From: Actinobaculum sp. oral taxon 183 str. F0552
GTDB lineage: Bacteria; Actinomycetota; Actinomycetes; Actinomycetales; Actinomycetaceae
Direction of reading: 5' to 3'
Assembly: GCF_000466165.1 (NCBI RefSeq)
Contig: NZ_KE951405.1
Span: 86,526 to 119,846, forward strand
Length of the DNA: 33,321 nt
A program made the translations under genes and the position numbers. The notes beneath the pieces are model-generated. The model was not told the origin of the DNA. It ran no database searches and saw nothing but the letters and a program-made list of their open reading frames with translations. Position 1 is the first letter of the stretch; every line of letters starts with the position of its first letter. This document shows positions 1 to 7,789 of the stretch, in pieces.

Positions 1-49
1 GGCGGGGAAGGCCGCCAACCGCCGCGTCGAAATCCGATGGAAGAAATGA
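1..49 (+). CDS. C-terminal end of an OmpA/MotB-family peptidoglycan-binding protein (partial)
   Basis: Only the last 15 codons are in the window, in the frame that begins at base 2, with stop TGA at 47-49. They read AGKAANRRVEIRWKK. The string G-[KR]-A-A-N-R-R-V-E-I is the conserved end of the OmpA_C domain, which binds peptidoglycan diaminopimelate, so the gene probably encodes an envelope protein anchored to the wall. The rest of the gene lies upstream of the window. The family call rests on this short motif alone. Confidence 0.55.
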   Translation, partial: AGKAANRRVEIRWKK

Positions 50-86
50 CATGGCTGGTGGAGCCCGCCGGAGTGTGAGGAATCTT

Positions 87-126
87 CCCGGGTAACTATA
101 CCGTACGTACGGTATAGTTACCCGGG
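87..126. promoter_or_regulatory. 40-bp perfect palindrome: probable TetR operator over the exporter promoter and start codon
   Basis: The left half CCCGGGTAACTATACCGTAC (87-106) is matched exactly by its reverse complement at 107-126. The core TACCGTACGTACGGTA has the shape of known TetR-family operators. A -10-like TATAGT (113-118) lies inside it and is followed after 7 nt by the GTG start at 126, so the exporter mRNA may be leaderless and the operator would cover both the promoter and the first base of the gene. Regulation by the TetR gene at 1681 is inferred from position. The repeat could also fold as a hairpin ending transcription of the upstream gene. Confidence 0.75.
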
Positions 127-1679
127 TGAGCGTGCATTGCAGACCGTCGCCGCAGAAACCGCTGACCGAACGGACCGAGCGGACATCCTGCCAGCCGAGC
201 GCGGGACGGCGCTGGGCCGTGCTCGGCATCGTCAGCGTCGCCCTCTTCCTCATCTCGATCGACGGTTCGGTCCTCTTCACCGCCCTGCCCGTGCTGTCGA
301 AGGACCTCGGGGCGACGGCCGGGCAGCAACTGTGGATCCTCAACGCCTACACGGTCGTCATGTCGGGCCTGCTCCTGGGCGCCGGCACACTCGGCGACAA
401 GCTCGGCCACCGGCGGATGTTCCTCTTCGGGATGGCGGTGTTCGGCGTTGCCTCCCTCGCCTGCGCCCTCGCGTACTCCCCGGGGACGCTCATCGCGGCA
501 CGCGTTCTCCTGGCGGTCGGCGCAGCCCCGATGATGCCCGCGACCCTGGCGCTCATCCGCCTGACGTTCACCGACGCCCGCCAGCGCAACACGGCCATCG
601 CCGTGTGGTCGATGGTCAGTGTGGTGGGCGCAGTCGTCGGACCCGTCGTCGGCGGGCTCCTGCTCGAGCACTTCCACTGGGGATCCGTGTTCCTCATCAA
701 CGTCCCCCTCATCGTCGCGGCGATCGCCCTCGGCGCCGCCGTCATCCCGCGAGACGAACCCGATCGGAGCCGGCCGTGGGACGCGGTCTCCAGCCTACTG
801 GCCACGGTCGCGCTCGCCGCGGGCGTCCTCGCCGTCGAAGAGGCGGCGCGCGTCCCGCCGTCGTGGGCGAAGGTAGCCGCCGGCCTGGCGATCGCCGCGG
901 TCCTCGGCGCGGCCTTCGTCCGCCGCCAGCGTCGCCTGGACGATCCCCTCCTGCCCCTCGACGTGTTCGCGATCCCCCGGTTCACGGCGGGCGTGGTCGC
1001 GGCGGTCGTCACCCTCGTGGCCGTCTCGGGACTCGGATTGGTCGTCGCTCAGCGCTTCCAGCTGGTCGCCGGGTACTCGCCGTTCCAGGCGGGCCTGCTC
1101 CTCGTGGTGCTCGCCGTGGGGGCTCTGCCCTCCAGCCTCGTCGGCGGGATGCTGCTCAACCGCATCGGCGAGAGGGCCCCGATCGTGTGGGGCTTCGCCG
1201 TCGGCGCCCTCGGCGCCTCCATCGCCCTGCTGGGCGTCGATTCGCCCGGGTGGTTCGTCGCCGGGCTCGTCGTCACGGGGATCGGCCTGGGGGCGCCTGC
1301 CTCCGTCGCGTCCTCGGCGATCGTCACGAGCGTTCCGGCCTCTCGGGCCGGCATGGCGTCCTCCGTGGAAGAAGTCTCCTACGAATTCGGCAACGTTCTG
1401 GCCACCGCCTTCTTCGGCGGCGGGATCCTCTTCGTCTACGGCCTGGCCGTCGACCTTCCCGCAGGGGCCCCCGCCGGGGCCGCCACGAGCCTGAACGAGG
1501 CCCTGCGGGTCAGCTCCGATCCGCGGGTGGTATCCGCCGCCATGGACGCCTATGACACGGCGTTCACGGTGGTCCTCGCCGCCGTCGCGCTCGTATGCCT
1601 GGTGGGCGCCTCGGTCGTCTCGCGGCTGCTGCGCGAAACAGCCCCCGGCGGTGCGGACGAGCCCGGAGGCGAGCGGTGA
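126..1679 (+). CDS. MFS drug:proton antiporter, DHA2 (EmrB/QacA-like) family
   Basis: A 517-residue integral membrane protein with about 14 hydrophobic segments, the usual size and topology of the 14-TMS DHA2 exporters. Motif A is visible at about residues 87-101 (GTLGDKLGHRRMF) and the antiporter motif C in the fifth helix (GAVVGPVVGGLL). It probably expels toxic organic compounds using the proton gradient; the substrate cannot be read from the sequence. The GTG start at 126 lies 7 nt after a -10-like TATAGT and has no Shine-Dalgarno, which suggests leaderless translation; a second in-frame GTG lies at 132. The TetR gene begins one base after its stop, so the two form a classic regulator-exporter operon. 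Confidence 0.9.
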   Translation: MSVHCRPSPQKPLTERTERTSCQPSAGRRWAVLGIVSVALFLISIDGSVLFTALPVLSKDLGATAGQQLWILNAYTVVMSGLLLGAGTLGDKLGHRRMFLFGMAVFGVASLACALAYSPGTLIAARVLLAVGAAPMMPATLALIRLTFTDARQRNTAIAVWSMVSVVGAVVGPVVGGLLLEHFHWGSVFLINVPLIVAAIALGAAVIPRDEPDRSRPWDAVSSLLATVALAAGVLAVEEAARVPPSWAKVAAGLAIAAVLGAAFVRRQRRLDDPLLPLDVFAIPRFTAGVVAAVVTLVAVSGLGLVVAQRFQLVAGYSPFQAGLLLVVLAVGALPSSLVGGMLLNRIGERAPIVWGFAVGALGASIALLGVDSPGWFVAGLVVTGIGLGAPASVASSAIVTSVPASRAGMASSVEEVSYEFGNVLATAFFGGGILFVYGLAVDLPAGAPAGAATSLNEALRVSSDPRVVSAAMDAYDTAFTVVLAAVALVCLVGASVVSRLLRETAPGGADEPGGER

Positions 1680-1680
1680 G

Positions 1681-2259
1681 ATGAGGCCGTCGCAGCGGCA
1701 GGCGGCGATCAAGGCCGCCATCCGCGTGATCGAGGGCGGCGGGCTGTCCGGCCTGACGTTCGACGCCGTGGCGCGCGAGACCGGAATGACCAAGAGCGGG
1801 CTGGTCTACCACTTTCCCTCCAAGGAGGACATGCTCATGGCCTTGCACGAGCACCTCGCCTCCGCGTGGGAGGACAACTTGATCGAGGCCCTGGGCGTCC
1901 CCTACGAGGAGTCGACGCCCGACCAGCGCGCCGCCGCCTACGTGAGGACTCAGTCCCAGGCGATGAGCCGCGTCGAACTGCTCCTCATGATCGACGCGGC
2001 ATCCCATCCCGAATACATCGCCCCATGGGCTGCCGTGACCAGCCGGTGGGCCACTCCGGTCGAGGGCGGCCAGGACGACGCCGGCTTCCGCAGGGCTATG
2101 GCGAACTTGGCCGCCGACGGCCTGTGGGTCTACGACATCCTCAACGCCCAGACCCTGCCCGCCGAGGTCCGCGAGGAGTTCGCCGAGCGGATAGCCCGCA
2201 CCGTCGACGGCGCGGATGGCCGCGGCGGGTCGCCTGAGGTCGGTGAACCGCGCGGTTAG
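1681..2259 (+). CDS. TetR/AcrR-family transcriptional repressor of the adjacent exporter
   Basis: A 192-residue protein with an N-terminal TetR helix-turn-helix at about residues 7-55: the recognition part reads FDAVARETGMTKSGLVYHFP followed by SKEDML, close to the family consensus. The remaining helical part is the ligand-binding and dimer domain. The ATG at 1681 is chosen because it places the DNA-binding domain at the N-terminus and follows the exporter stop by one base; the frame stays open further upstream but only inside the exporter gene. It probably represses the exporter operon, and so itself, by binding the palindrome at 87-126, and lets go on binding a toxic ligand. Its stop overlaps the convergent oxidoreductase by 4 bp. 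Confidence 0.9.
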   Translation: MRPSQRQAAIKAAIRVIEGGGLSGLTFDAVARETGMTKSGLVYHFPSKEDMLMALHEHLASAWEDNLIEALGVPYEESTPDQRAAAYVRTQSQAMSRVELLLMIDAASHPEYIAPWAAVTSRWATPVEGGQDDAGFRRAMANLAADGLWVYDILNAQTLPAEVREEFAERIARTVDGADGRGGSPEVGEPRG

Positions 2260-3257
2260 ACGGCGGCCTCGCCTCCGATTCTCACCACCTGCCGTCCGAC
2301 GACCCCCGTCGTGACGATCCTTCGCAGGGCGTCGTCCAGATCCTCGAAGTCGACGTCGGTGGCGATCGCATCCAGGGCCTCCCGGCTGAGCGAGGAGGCG
2401 AGGAGCTCCCACACGCGCTCGCGCAGCTCGGCGGCGGGGAAGGTGACCGTGACGCCCAGAAGGTTGATACCGCGCAGGATGAAGGGCAGAACCGTGGTGG
2501 TCAAGCGGTTGCCCCCTGCATTGCCGAAGGCCGCGATCGAGCCGCCCGGAGCCACGGTGCGCGTGAGCCAGGCGAGGGTGTCGCCGCCGACGGTGTCGAC
2601 GGCGCCGGCCCACGTGCCGCGTTCCAGCGGCCGGGTGCCGCTCGTGTCGGGCCGCGGGGCGACGTTCGCGGCACCGAGATCGCGCAGGAGATCCTCGGCT
2701 TCGGGCTTGCCCGTCAGCGCCGTCACTTCGTAGCCCCTGGCGGCCAGCAGCGCCACGGCCAGGGATCCCGCTCCGCCGCTGGCTCCCGTCACGGCGATCG
2801 GCCCCGACTCCGGGGTCACTCCGGCGTCTTCGAGCTTGACGACGGCCATGGCGGACGTGACGCCCGCGGTGCCGATGGCGGCTGCCTGACGCGACGTGAA
2901 GGCCTCGGGCACCGCGACGACCCACGCCGCCGGCACTCGCAGATATTCGCAGTAGCCTCCGTTGTGCTGTTCGGACAGCGTCGCCCCCACGACGGCGACT
3001 ACCGTGTCCGCGGGAACCCCGGACTTTCCCGGTTCGACGACGGTTCCGGCCGCGCAGCACCCGCCGACGAGGGGGAGGCGGCGGGCGATGGGGGCTCGCC
3101 CGGTCGCGGCGAGGCCGTCCTTGTAGTTGACCGAGGAATGGGTGACGCGAATGAGCACGTCACCTTCTCCGAGGTCTTCGAGTGGAATGCGCGTGTGGCG
3201 TCCGCGGACGCCTTCGTCGGTCTCGACGAGCTGATAGGCAGCGACTGTGGTGCTCAT
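2256..3257 (-). CDS. Medium-chain oxidoreductase of the AcuI/YhdH (acryloyl-CoA reductase-like) group
   Basis: A 333-residue zinc-independent medium-chain dehydrogenase/reductase. The N-terminal GroES-like domain carries the YhdH/AcuI signature SVNYKDGLA (42-50) followed by TGRAPIARRLPLVGG. The Rossmann part has the nucleotide-binding glycine cluster VTGASGGAGS (156-165). Family members reduce acryloyl-CoA or related enones with NADPH. One oddity: the segment that usually reads GIDLAGTV is GCCAAGTV here (66-73), replacing a normally acidic residue, so substrate use may differ. The gene converges on tetR and overlaps it by 4 bp. The function label is by family resemblance only. Confidence 0.8.
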   Translation of the reverse strand: MSTTVAAYQLVETDEGVRGRHTRIPLEDLGEGDVLIRVTHSSVNYKDGLAATGRAPIARRLPLVGGCCAAGTVVEPGKSGVPADTVVAVVGATLSEQHNGGYCEYLRVPAAWVVAVPEAFTSRQAAAIGTAGVTSAMAVVKLEDAGVTPESGPIAVTGASGGAGSLAVALLAARGYEVTALTGKPEAEDLLRDLGAANVAPRPDTSGTRPLERGTWAGAVDTVGGDTLAWLTRTVAPGGSIAAFGNAGGNRLTTTVLPFILRGINLLGVTVTFPAAELRERVWELLASSLSREALDAIATDVDFEDLDDALRRIVTTGVVGRQVVRIGGEAAV

Positions 3258-3316
3258 GCCCTAAGCATCTCAGGCCGTCGGGGAGAATGCCAGTCTCGAT
3301 GGCCGTCGACGCGGGG

Positions 3317-3367
3317 CCGGGGGTTTCCTTTGCCTCGGTGACTCAGGAGGGCAAAGGAAATCCCCGG
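3317..3367 (-). terminator. Long stem-loop between the helical membrane protein gene and the oxidoreductase
   Basis: CCGGGGGTTTCCTTTGCC (3317-3334) pairs with GGCAAAGGAAATCCCCGG (3350-3367), giving an 18-bp stem with a single G:U pair and a 15-nt loop. There is no U tract on either side. It lies 187 nt after the minus-strand gene ending at 3554 and 60 nt before the oxidoreductase start, so it can act as a terminator or as a barrier between the two units. The octamer GGTGACTC occurs in the loop (3337-3344) and again just after the stem (3366-3373). Confidence 0.55.
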
Positions 3368-3553
3368 TGACTCGAGTGTCGGGGACAATGCGGGGCCGGA
3401 CGGCGAGAGATCGTGGAGGGGCGGAGGCGATCCGCCCCTCCGTCGGTGCGTTCGGGACGAATGGCTGCGGGCGTATCGTCTGCTCTGCCGCGTCGATGCG
3501 GGCAGTGCGTTGGACGTTACCGGGCCGACGGCATCGGGCCGGTGCCCGAACCG

Positions 3554-4156
3554 TCAGGCCTTGTGCCTGCCCGCCTCCGAGCCGTCCTCGTCCTCGGGAG
3601 CGGGCTCGGCCGCCGTTTCCTCGGTGACGTCTTCCCAGTAGGCTTCGGCCCACGGATCCTCGACTGGCTGGCTGCGCTTCCACAGAAGGTAGGCTGCACC
3701 CACGGTACCTCCGATGAGGGCGAGCGTTCCTGTGAGTTTGCGCAGCCGCCGCTTTTTAGGCTTGGGCTCGGCCAGGGCGCGGGCGGCCGACTCCTGGATC
3801 GCATGGGCGCGGGTCTTGATGTCGCCGTCCGTCTCGCGGGCGGCCTGGGCGGCGGCGCGTGCCACTCGCTTGGCCTTGGGCAGGTACTCGTTGACGGTTT
3901 TGTCCTTGACCTCGGCGGCCCGAGCGGCGGCCTCCGCCGCTACGGGACGGATCTTCTCAGCGGCGTGCTCGACGCGAGGAGCAGCCCACTCCTTGCCCTG
4001 ATGCGCCAGATCCTTGCCTTGCGCGGCGAGCTGCGTGGCCACTGGCCGGATCTTCTCAGCGGCGACCGCGGCGGCGGCGCCCGCCTGTGCCACGAGGTCC
4101 TGAGCCTGCGTGGTGGCCTTCCTCTTGTTCTTGGCCTTCTTGGAACAGCAGAACAT
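3554..4156 (-). CDS. Unknown helical protein with one C-terminal transmembrane segment
   Basis: I do not recognise a family. The 200-residue protein starts MFCCSKKAKNKRK, continues as a long Ala/Lys/Glu/Arg-rich helical region (about 15-130) that could form an amphipathic or coiled-coil rod, and has one membrane segment at about 141-159 followed by an acidic tail with PVEDPWAEAYWEDV. The nonapeptide AAEKIRPVA occurs at 32-40 and, as AAEKIRPVA, again at 65-73, which suggests internal duplication. The ATG at 4156 is preferred over upstream starts because AGGAGGG lies just before it. The two Cys near the N-terminus do not form a lipobox. Genes in the equivalent place in other actinobacteria are often annotated only as hypothetical. 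Confidence 0.75.
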   Translation of the reverse strand: MFCCSKKAKNKRKATTQAQDLVAQAGAAAAVAAEKIRPVATQLAAQGKDLAHQGKEWAAPRVEHAAEKIRPVAAEAAARAAEVKDKTVNEYLPKAKRVARAAAQAARETDGDIKTRAHAIQESAARALAEPKPKKRRLRKLTGTLALIGGTVGAAYLLWKRSQPVEDPWAEAYWEDVTEETAAEPAPEDEDGSEAGRHKA

Positions 4157-4208
4157 CTGCGACCCTCCTTCTATGCCCGTTGGGAAACGGACCTCGAACC
4201 GTACCCTC

Positions 4209-4214
4209 ACTATA
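4209..4214 (-). promoter_or_regulatory. Probable -10 element (TATAGT) for the gene at 3554-4156
   Basis: On the minus strand TATAGT lies 52 nt before the ATG, with a TGACAT-like -35 candidate 19 nt further upstream. This predicts a leader of about 46 nt holding the AGGAGGG ribosome site. The rest of the 4157-4521 gap holds no gene that I can support, only this element and the hairpin at 4464-4496. Confidence 0.4.
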
Positions 4215-4463
4215 TTGCCGATTTTTCGTGGAAATGTCAGCTGGAACACCGCTGGAGGACCGTCGGCCCTGCGCGAAAGGCGGCGTCGCCCCGACGTTTC
4301 GAACGGATCGGCGTTGGCCTTTCACGGCTTTCCGGGACGTCGAGGACTCAGTTGGGGATGTCCGACATGCGATGCAGGGAGCGGGAAGACGTTCACCGGA
4401 CCGGAAGAGGAAGGCGCTCATCAGGCCGGCGATCGCCTTTCCGGCGGTCAGCTCCACGGCGAT

Positions 4464-4496
4464 GTGGCCGGGGCCGACGCTCCCGGCCCCGGCCAC
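4464..4496 (-). terminator. GC-rich hairpin terminator after the NlpC/P60 gene
   Basis: GTGGCCGGGGCCG (4464-4476) and CGGCCCCGGCCAC (4484-4496) form a perfect 13-bp stem with a 7-nt loop, 25 nt after the stop of the minus-strand gene at 4522. There is no U tract, which is common for high-GC actinobacterial terminators. Confidence 0.65.
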
Positions 4497-4521
4497 GTCA
4501 AGGCCGCCTCGTGCGGTGCGC

Positions 4522-5334
4522 TTACTTCGTGTAGCGCATCGCCGACTTCACCCAGAACTCGTCGGTGCCGCGGGTGGAGCGCTCAGCCTTGCCCTTCATC
4601 TGCGGCCCGTGCATCTCCAGCGTGTTGAACCGGGTGTGGGCGGAGTTGGCCCAGCCGTCGAAGATCGCGACGTGGCCGTTGGCGCCTTCGGTTCCGGGGC
4701 CGAAGTTGCCCACGATGTCGCCCGGACGGAGTTCGCTGAAGTTGATCTTCTTGAAGCCGTAGTTGGGCAGCGTCACCGTCGAAGCGCTGGTCTTCAGGTC
4801 GAATGCCATGGACACGAAGCCCGAGCAATCACGGCGGTACTTAACGCCGTTGCGGTCGGGGTGGTAGAGGTCCCAGTTGTAGAGGAGGCCGACGCTGATC
4901 CAGTCGTTGGCGCGGGCCTTGACCTTCTCGTAGGAGGACACCGGGTTCGAAGGCTTGGGTTGCGGCGGACTCGGCAGGGGGGTGTTCTCGGGGCAGGCGC
5001 CCAAGCCCTTCGCGTCCGGGATGCGCACGAAGGCCCGTGTGACGTACCCCGTCTTGCCCTGATAGGTGACCTTGGCCCACCAGTTGGAGGCGTAAGTGCC
5101 CTGGATGGCTTGGCCTTGCCGCTGGCATTGGACGTTGAGCTGGACGTCTTTGGAGATCGTGCCGATCTCCTGGTAGCTCGTTCCCGGGCCCGTTCTGATC
5201 GACAGGTCGCCTTCGGTCGAGAAACCGGAAACGTCTGCTTGGGCCGCGGGAATGGAGAGTGCGACTGCGCCCGCGGACGCGAGGGCGGCGACTCCCAGAC
5301 CCGAGAGGAATCTGCGGTGAAGTGTGCTGGACAA
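4522..5334 (-). CDS. Secreted SH3b - NlpC/P60-type peptidoglycan hydrolase
   Basis: A 270-residue exported protein. A Sec signal peptide occupies residues 1-33 (basic HRR, hydrophobic stretch, cleavage after AQA). A bacterial SH3 domain follows (about 37-104), with LSIRTGPGTSYQEIGT and WWAKVTYQGKTGYV. After a Pro-rich linker, the C-terminal part has the NlpC/P60 core: catalytic Cys170 in RRDCSGFVSMAF and His221 in NGHVAIFDGW, with LRPGDIV between them. It probably cleaves wall peptide stems outside the cell. The TTG at 5334 is chosen because GAGGAG lies just upstream and it gives a normal signal peptide; the open frame extends further upstream without a ribosome site. The 294-nt gap to ppiA holds no supported gene. 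Confidence 0.85.
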   Translation of the reverse strand: MSSTLHRRFLSGLGVAALASAGAVALSIPAAQADVSGFSTEGDLSIRTGPGTSYQEIGTISKDVQLNVQCQRQGQAIQGTYASNWWAKVTYQGKTGYVTRAFVRIPDAKGLGACPENTPLPSPPQPKPSNPVSSYEKVKARANDWISVGLLYNWDLYHPDRNGVKYRRDCSGFVSMAFDLKTSASTVTLPNYGFKKINFSELRPGDIVGNFGPGTEGANGHVAIFDGWANSAHTRFNTLEMHGPQMKGKAERSTRGTDEFWVKSAMRYTK

Positions 5335-5628
5335 GAGAGTCTCCTCTTCGAAACGGATTGTGTATATGTGTGTAGTTGCACCTGGAGAGCGGACGCGGTG
5401 GCGTTCACCGAACTCTCGAGGTATCCTTCCGATCCCCTCGGCCTGTTTCAGGCTACAGTCGGAACTCGTCGGAATGACGGGGAAAACGAGGGTAGTGTCA
5501 CCCATGCCCGTCCAGCGGTGCGCCGTTCGGGCGCGTCATCCATTCGACTACGTCTCTCATCGAGCCTTCGTCGGCCCGCGGCGTAATCGCTTCCTCCGGG
5601 TATGGCTCCCGTGTGGGAGGATTGACCC

Positions 5629-6150
5629 ATGGAAGCGACACTTCACACCAATCACGGTGACATCACCGTGGAGCTGTATCCGAATCACGCCCCGGAGACC
5701 GTGGCCAACTTCGTCGGGCTCGCCACCGGCAAGCGCGAATGGACGCACCCCAAGACGGGCGAGAAGACGAGTGACCCGCTCTACGACGGAGTCATCTTCC
5801 ACCGGGTCATCCCGGGTTTCATGATCCAGGGAGGCGACCCGATCGGCATGGGGACCGGAGGCCCCGGTTACCAGTTCGACGACGAAATCCACCCCGAGCT
5901 CGCCTTCACCGAGCCCTATCTGCTCGCCATGGCCAATGCCGGAAAGTCCCGGGGCAGGGGCACGAACGGCTCCCAGTTCTTCATCACCGTCGCGCCCACC
6001 GAATGGCTGACCGGCAAGCACACGATTTTCGGCAAGGTGGCCGACGACCAGTCGAAAGCCGTCGTCGACGACATCGCCGCCGTGGCCACGGGACCGGGCG
6101 ATCGCCCCGTCGAGGACGTCGTCATCGAGTCGGTCACGGTCACCGAGTGA
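5629..6150 (+). CDS. ppiA: Cyclophilin-type peptidyl-prolyl cis-trans isomerase
   Basis: A 173-residue single-domain cyclophilin without a signal peptide, so cytoplasmic. It catalyses cis-trans isomerisation of X-Pro bonds during folding. Active-site residues are in place: [15 protein letters not shown] at 57-71 (Arg59, Phe64, Gln67), MANAG at 101-105, NGSQFFIT at 113-120, and Trp126 and His131 in the [10 protein letters not shown] segment. GGGAGG lies 11 nt before the ATG. The gene sits beside a rhomboid protease and close to crgA and pabA, as in other actinobacteria near the replication origin. The rhomboid starts 31 nt after its stop and is probably cotranscribed. Confidence 0.95.
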   Translation: MEATLHTNHGDITVELYPNHAPETVANFVGLATGKREWTHPKTGEKTSDPLYDGVIFHRVIPGFMIQGGDPIGMGTGGPGYQFDDEIHPELAFTEPYLLAMANAGKSRGRGTNGSQFFITVAPTEWLTGKHTIFGKVADDQSKAVVDDIAAVATGPGDRPVEDVVIESVTVTE

Positions 6151-6181
6151 CCGCAAGATAATCGGCTTTCCGCAGGCGACG

Positions 6182-6910
6182 ATGAGCATGCCAGGCCCCT
6201 CCCGCGGTGACGGACCCGCCTCCCGCTTCATCGCCTTCATAGCGCGCTTCGTGCGCTCGCTCGGTGAGAACCGGCAGAGGTCGCTGGTTACCAGGGTGCT
6301 CATCGCTGCCTGCGTCCTCCTGGCGTTGGCCGAACGGTTTTCCCAGGAGATCACGTATAGGTGCATCTTCACCCCCGCCCTGGCCGAGTCGCAGCCGTAC
6401 CGATTCCTCACCTCGGCCTTCCTACACGCGGGATTCTGGCATATCGTGCTCAACATGTACGCCCTGTGGCTGCTGGGGTGCGTGCTCGAACCGATGCTCG
6501 GCCGCTGGCGGTTCCTCGCGCTCTACCTGCTCTCGGCCATAGGCGGCAACGTCGCCGTGCTCCTGACCGCTGACCCGCTCGGCTCTTCCTGGGGCATCGC
6601 GACGGTCGGCGCATCCGGCGCCGTCTTCGGTCTCCTCGGCGCTCTGGTCGTCGTCTACCGGATCATCGGCGCCGACATGACCAACCTCCTCGTGGTCATC
6701 GGGCTGAACGTCGCCATCAACTTCATCCCGAACACGAACATCTCCTGGCAGTCCCACATCGGCGGATTCGTCATGGGGGTTCTGCTCGTATTCGCGATGT
6801 CCCGTACGCGCACACTGGCACCCGTGTGGCGGACCGCCGCCGACGCCGCCGCGGTGTCCGCCGCTGTGCTCGCCGTGACGGCCGCCGTCATGTGGGGATA
6901 CCGGGTCTAG
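6182..6910 (+). CDS. Rhomboid-family intramembrane serine protease
   Basis: A 242-residue membrane protein with six to seven hydrophobic segments. The rhomboid catalytic features are present: Asn91 in HIVLNMYALW, the nucleophile Ser145 in GASGAVFGLLGA, and His192 in SHIGGFVMG. It should cleave transmembrane substrates within the membrane; the substrate is unknown, though envelope proteins encoded nearby are plausible. The first ATG (6182) is used; a second lies two codons later and the ribosome site is weak, so translation may be coupled to ppiA. Confidence 0.92.
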   Translation: MSMPGPSRGDGPASRFIAFIARFVRSLGENRQRSLVTRVLIAACVLLALAERFSQEITYRCIFTPALAESQPYRFLTSAFLHAGFWHIVLNMYALWLLGCVLEPMLGRWRFLALYLLSAIGGNVAVLLTADPLGSSWGIATVGASGAVFGLLGALVVVYRIIGADMTNLLVVIGLNVAINFIPNTNISWQSHIGGFVMGVLLVFAMSRTRTLAPVWRTAADAAAVSAAVLAVTAAVMWGYRV

Positions 6911-6941
6911 GAGGAGAGGGGCACGCAGTCCCCGCGGCGCA

Positions 6942-6963
6942 CCGCCCGAATGTTCGGGGGCGG
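6942..6963 (+). terminator. Weak hairpin after the rhomboid gene
   Basis: CCGCCCGAA and TTCGGGGGCGG form a stem with a two-base bulge and a 2-base apex, 32 nt after the stop. There is no U tract. The 357-nt gap 6911-7267 otherwise holds the inverted repeats at 7068-7113 and the hairpin at 7179-7211; I see no gene in it. Confidence 0.3.
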
Positions 6964-7067
6964 CCCGTATCGCGTCGGCACGGCTCCGCGGGTTTCGTGC
7001 GCTCCCTCCCGCACGTGCATTCATCGGCCAGGCATGAGGCGCGGCGTCCCGCCGACAATCGGCGAAT

Positions 7068-7113
7068 TACACGCGTGTAGTCTATCCACAGATTTGCCCA
7101 CACATGTGGATGG
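7068..7113. repeat. Palindrome and two inward-facing DnaA-box-like 9-mers
   Basis: TACACGCGTGTA (7068-7079) is a perfect 12-bp palindrome. Three bases later CTATCCACA (7082-7090) differs from the DnaA box TTATCCACA at one base, and TGTGGATGG (7105-7113) is a two-mismatch box on the other strand. The pair also forms a TCCACA...TGTGGA inverted repeat. Two imperfect boxes do not make an origin; they could be a DnaA or other regulatory site. Confidence 0.35.
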
Positions 7114-7178
7114 GATCGAAGACGGCGGTGCGGAATGGCTTCGACGTGCGCGCAGGAACACGGGCGCCGAACGGAATC

Positions 7179-7211
7179 GTGGGTGGACCAGGTCTCGCCT
7201 GATCCACCCAC
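7179..7211 (-). terminator. Hairpin terminator after the DUF4242 gene
   Basis: GTGGGTGGA (7179-7187) pairs with TCCACCCAC (7203-7211). One C-A mismatch follows, then CAGG/CCTG closes a 5-nt loop. It lies 57 nt after the minus-strand stop at 7268, with no U tract. Confidence 0.5.
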
Positions 7212-7267
7212 GTCAGAAGCCCGGCCCTCACCGGTGCGGCCGCCGCCTCGGGCGGCTTGCCTGTGCC

Positions 7268-7789
7268 TCAAAGCTCGATGTGATCGAGCGCGTGTAGACG
7301 GTCGATCGGCGTGGAGACCACTTCGCGGGCGTGCACGACGGCGTCGACATCGGGTGCGTTGTAGAAGCACAGGCACTTGGCCATGTCTTCGCGCACATAG
7401 GTGCGTAGGAAGGTGACCTCGGGAACCTGCTCGTAGAGGGGGGATTTCTCGGCTTTACGGGCCAGATATGTATCCATGTCGATCGAAGCCGGGATGTCCC
7501 ATTCGACGAGATATCCGGCCTCGGGGCGCACCGCCTTGATGTCGGCGAGCTCGGCGCCGACCAGGCGGACTTGCGCGGGTTCGCAGGCCTCCGCGGCGAG
7601 GTCGGACGTGGCGGCGACGACCCCTGCGGGATCGTCCGCTTCGAGGATGGCGAAGACCCGGCTCCGGTCGGCCGTCACCTGCGCTTCGATCAGTTCGGCC
7701 CCGTTGGCGCGAGCGTTATCCGCGAGGTCCGACATCAGGCTCCGTACATCGGTTGACGGGGTGAGTTCAACAAGGTAGAGCTTGGCCAT
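7268..7789 (-). CDS. DUF4242-family protein (ferredoxin-like fold, possible metal binder)
   Basis: A 173-residue soluble protein with two similar alpha+beta halves. The C-terminal half has the DUF4242 features, reading FLRTYVREDMAKCLCFYNAP with VVHAREVVSTPIDRL after it. The N-terminal half (MAKLYLVELTP...) repeats the pattern of a short beta strand, a Ser/Asp-rich helix and a strand reading VFAILEADD. A characterised streptomycete member binds nickel, but the role of the family is not settled, and I cannot assign one here. The ATG at 7789 is chosen because AAAGGAA lies just before it; the frame continues upstream into crgA without a ribosome site. It is read in the same direction as crgA, 140 nt downstream, with a TAAGGT -10 candidate between (7872-7877). 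Confidence 0.8.
   Translation of the reverse strand: MAKLYLVELTPSTDVRSLMSDLADNARANGAELIEAQVTADRSRVFAILEADDPAGVVAATSDLAAEACEPAQVRLVGAELADIKAVRPEAGYLVEWDIPASIDMDTYLARKAEKSPLYEQVPEVTFLRTYVREDMAKCLCFYNAPDVDAVVHAREVVSTPIDRLHALDHIEL

Noticed and set aside
7068-7113. Replication origin
   Set aside because: Only two imperfect DnaA boxes are present, with no cluster, no AT-rich unwinding region and no dnaA or dnaN beside them.
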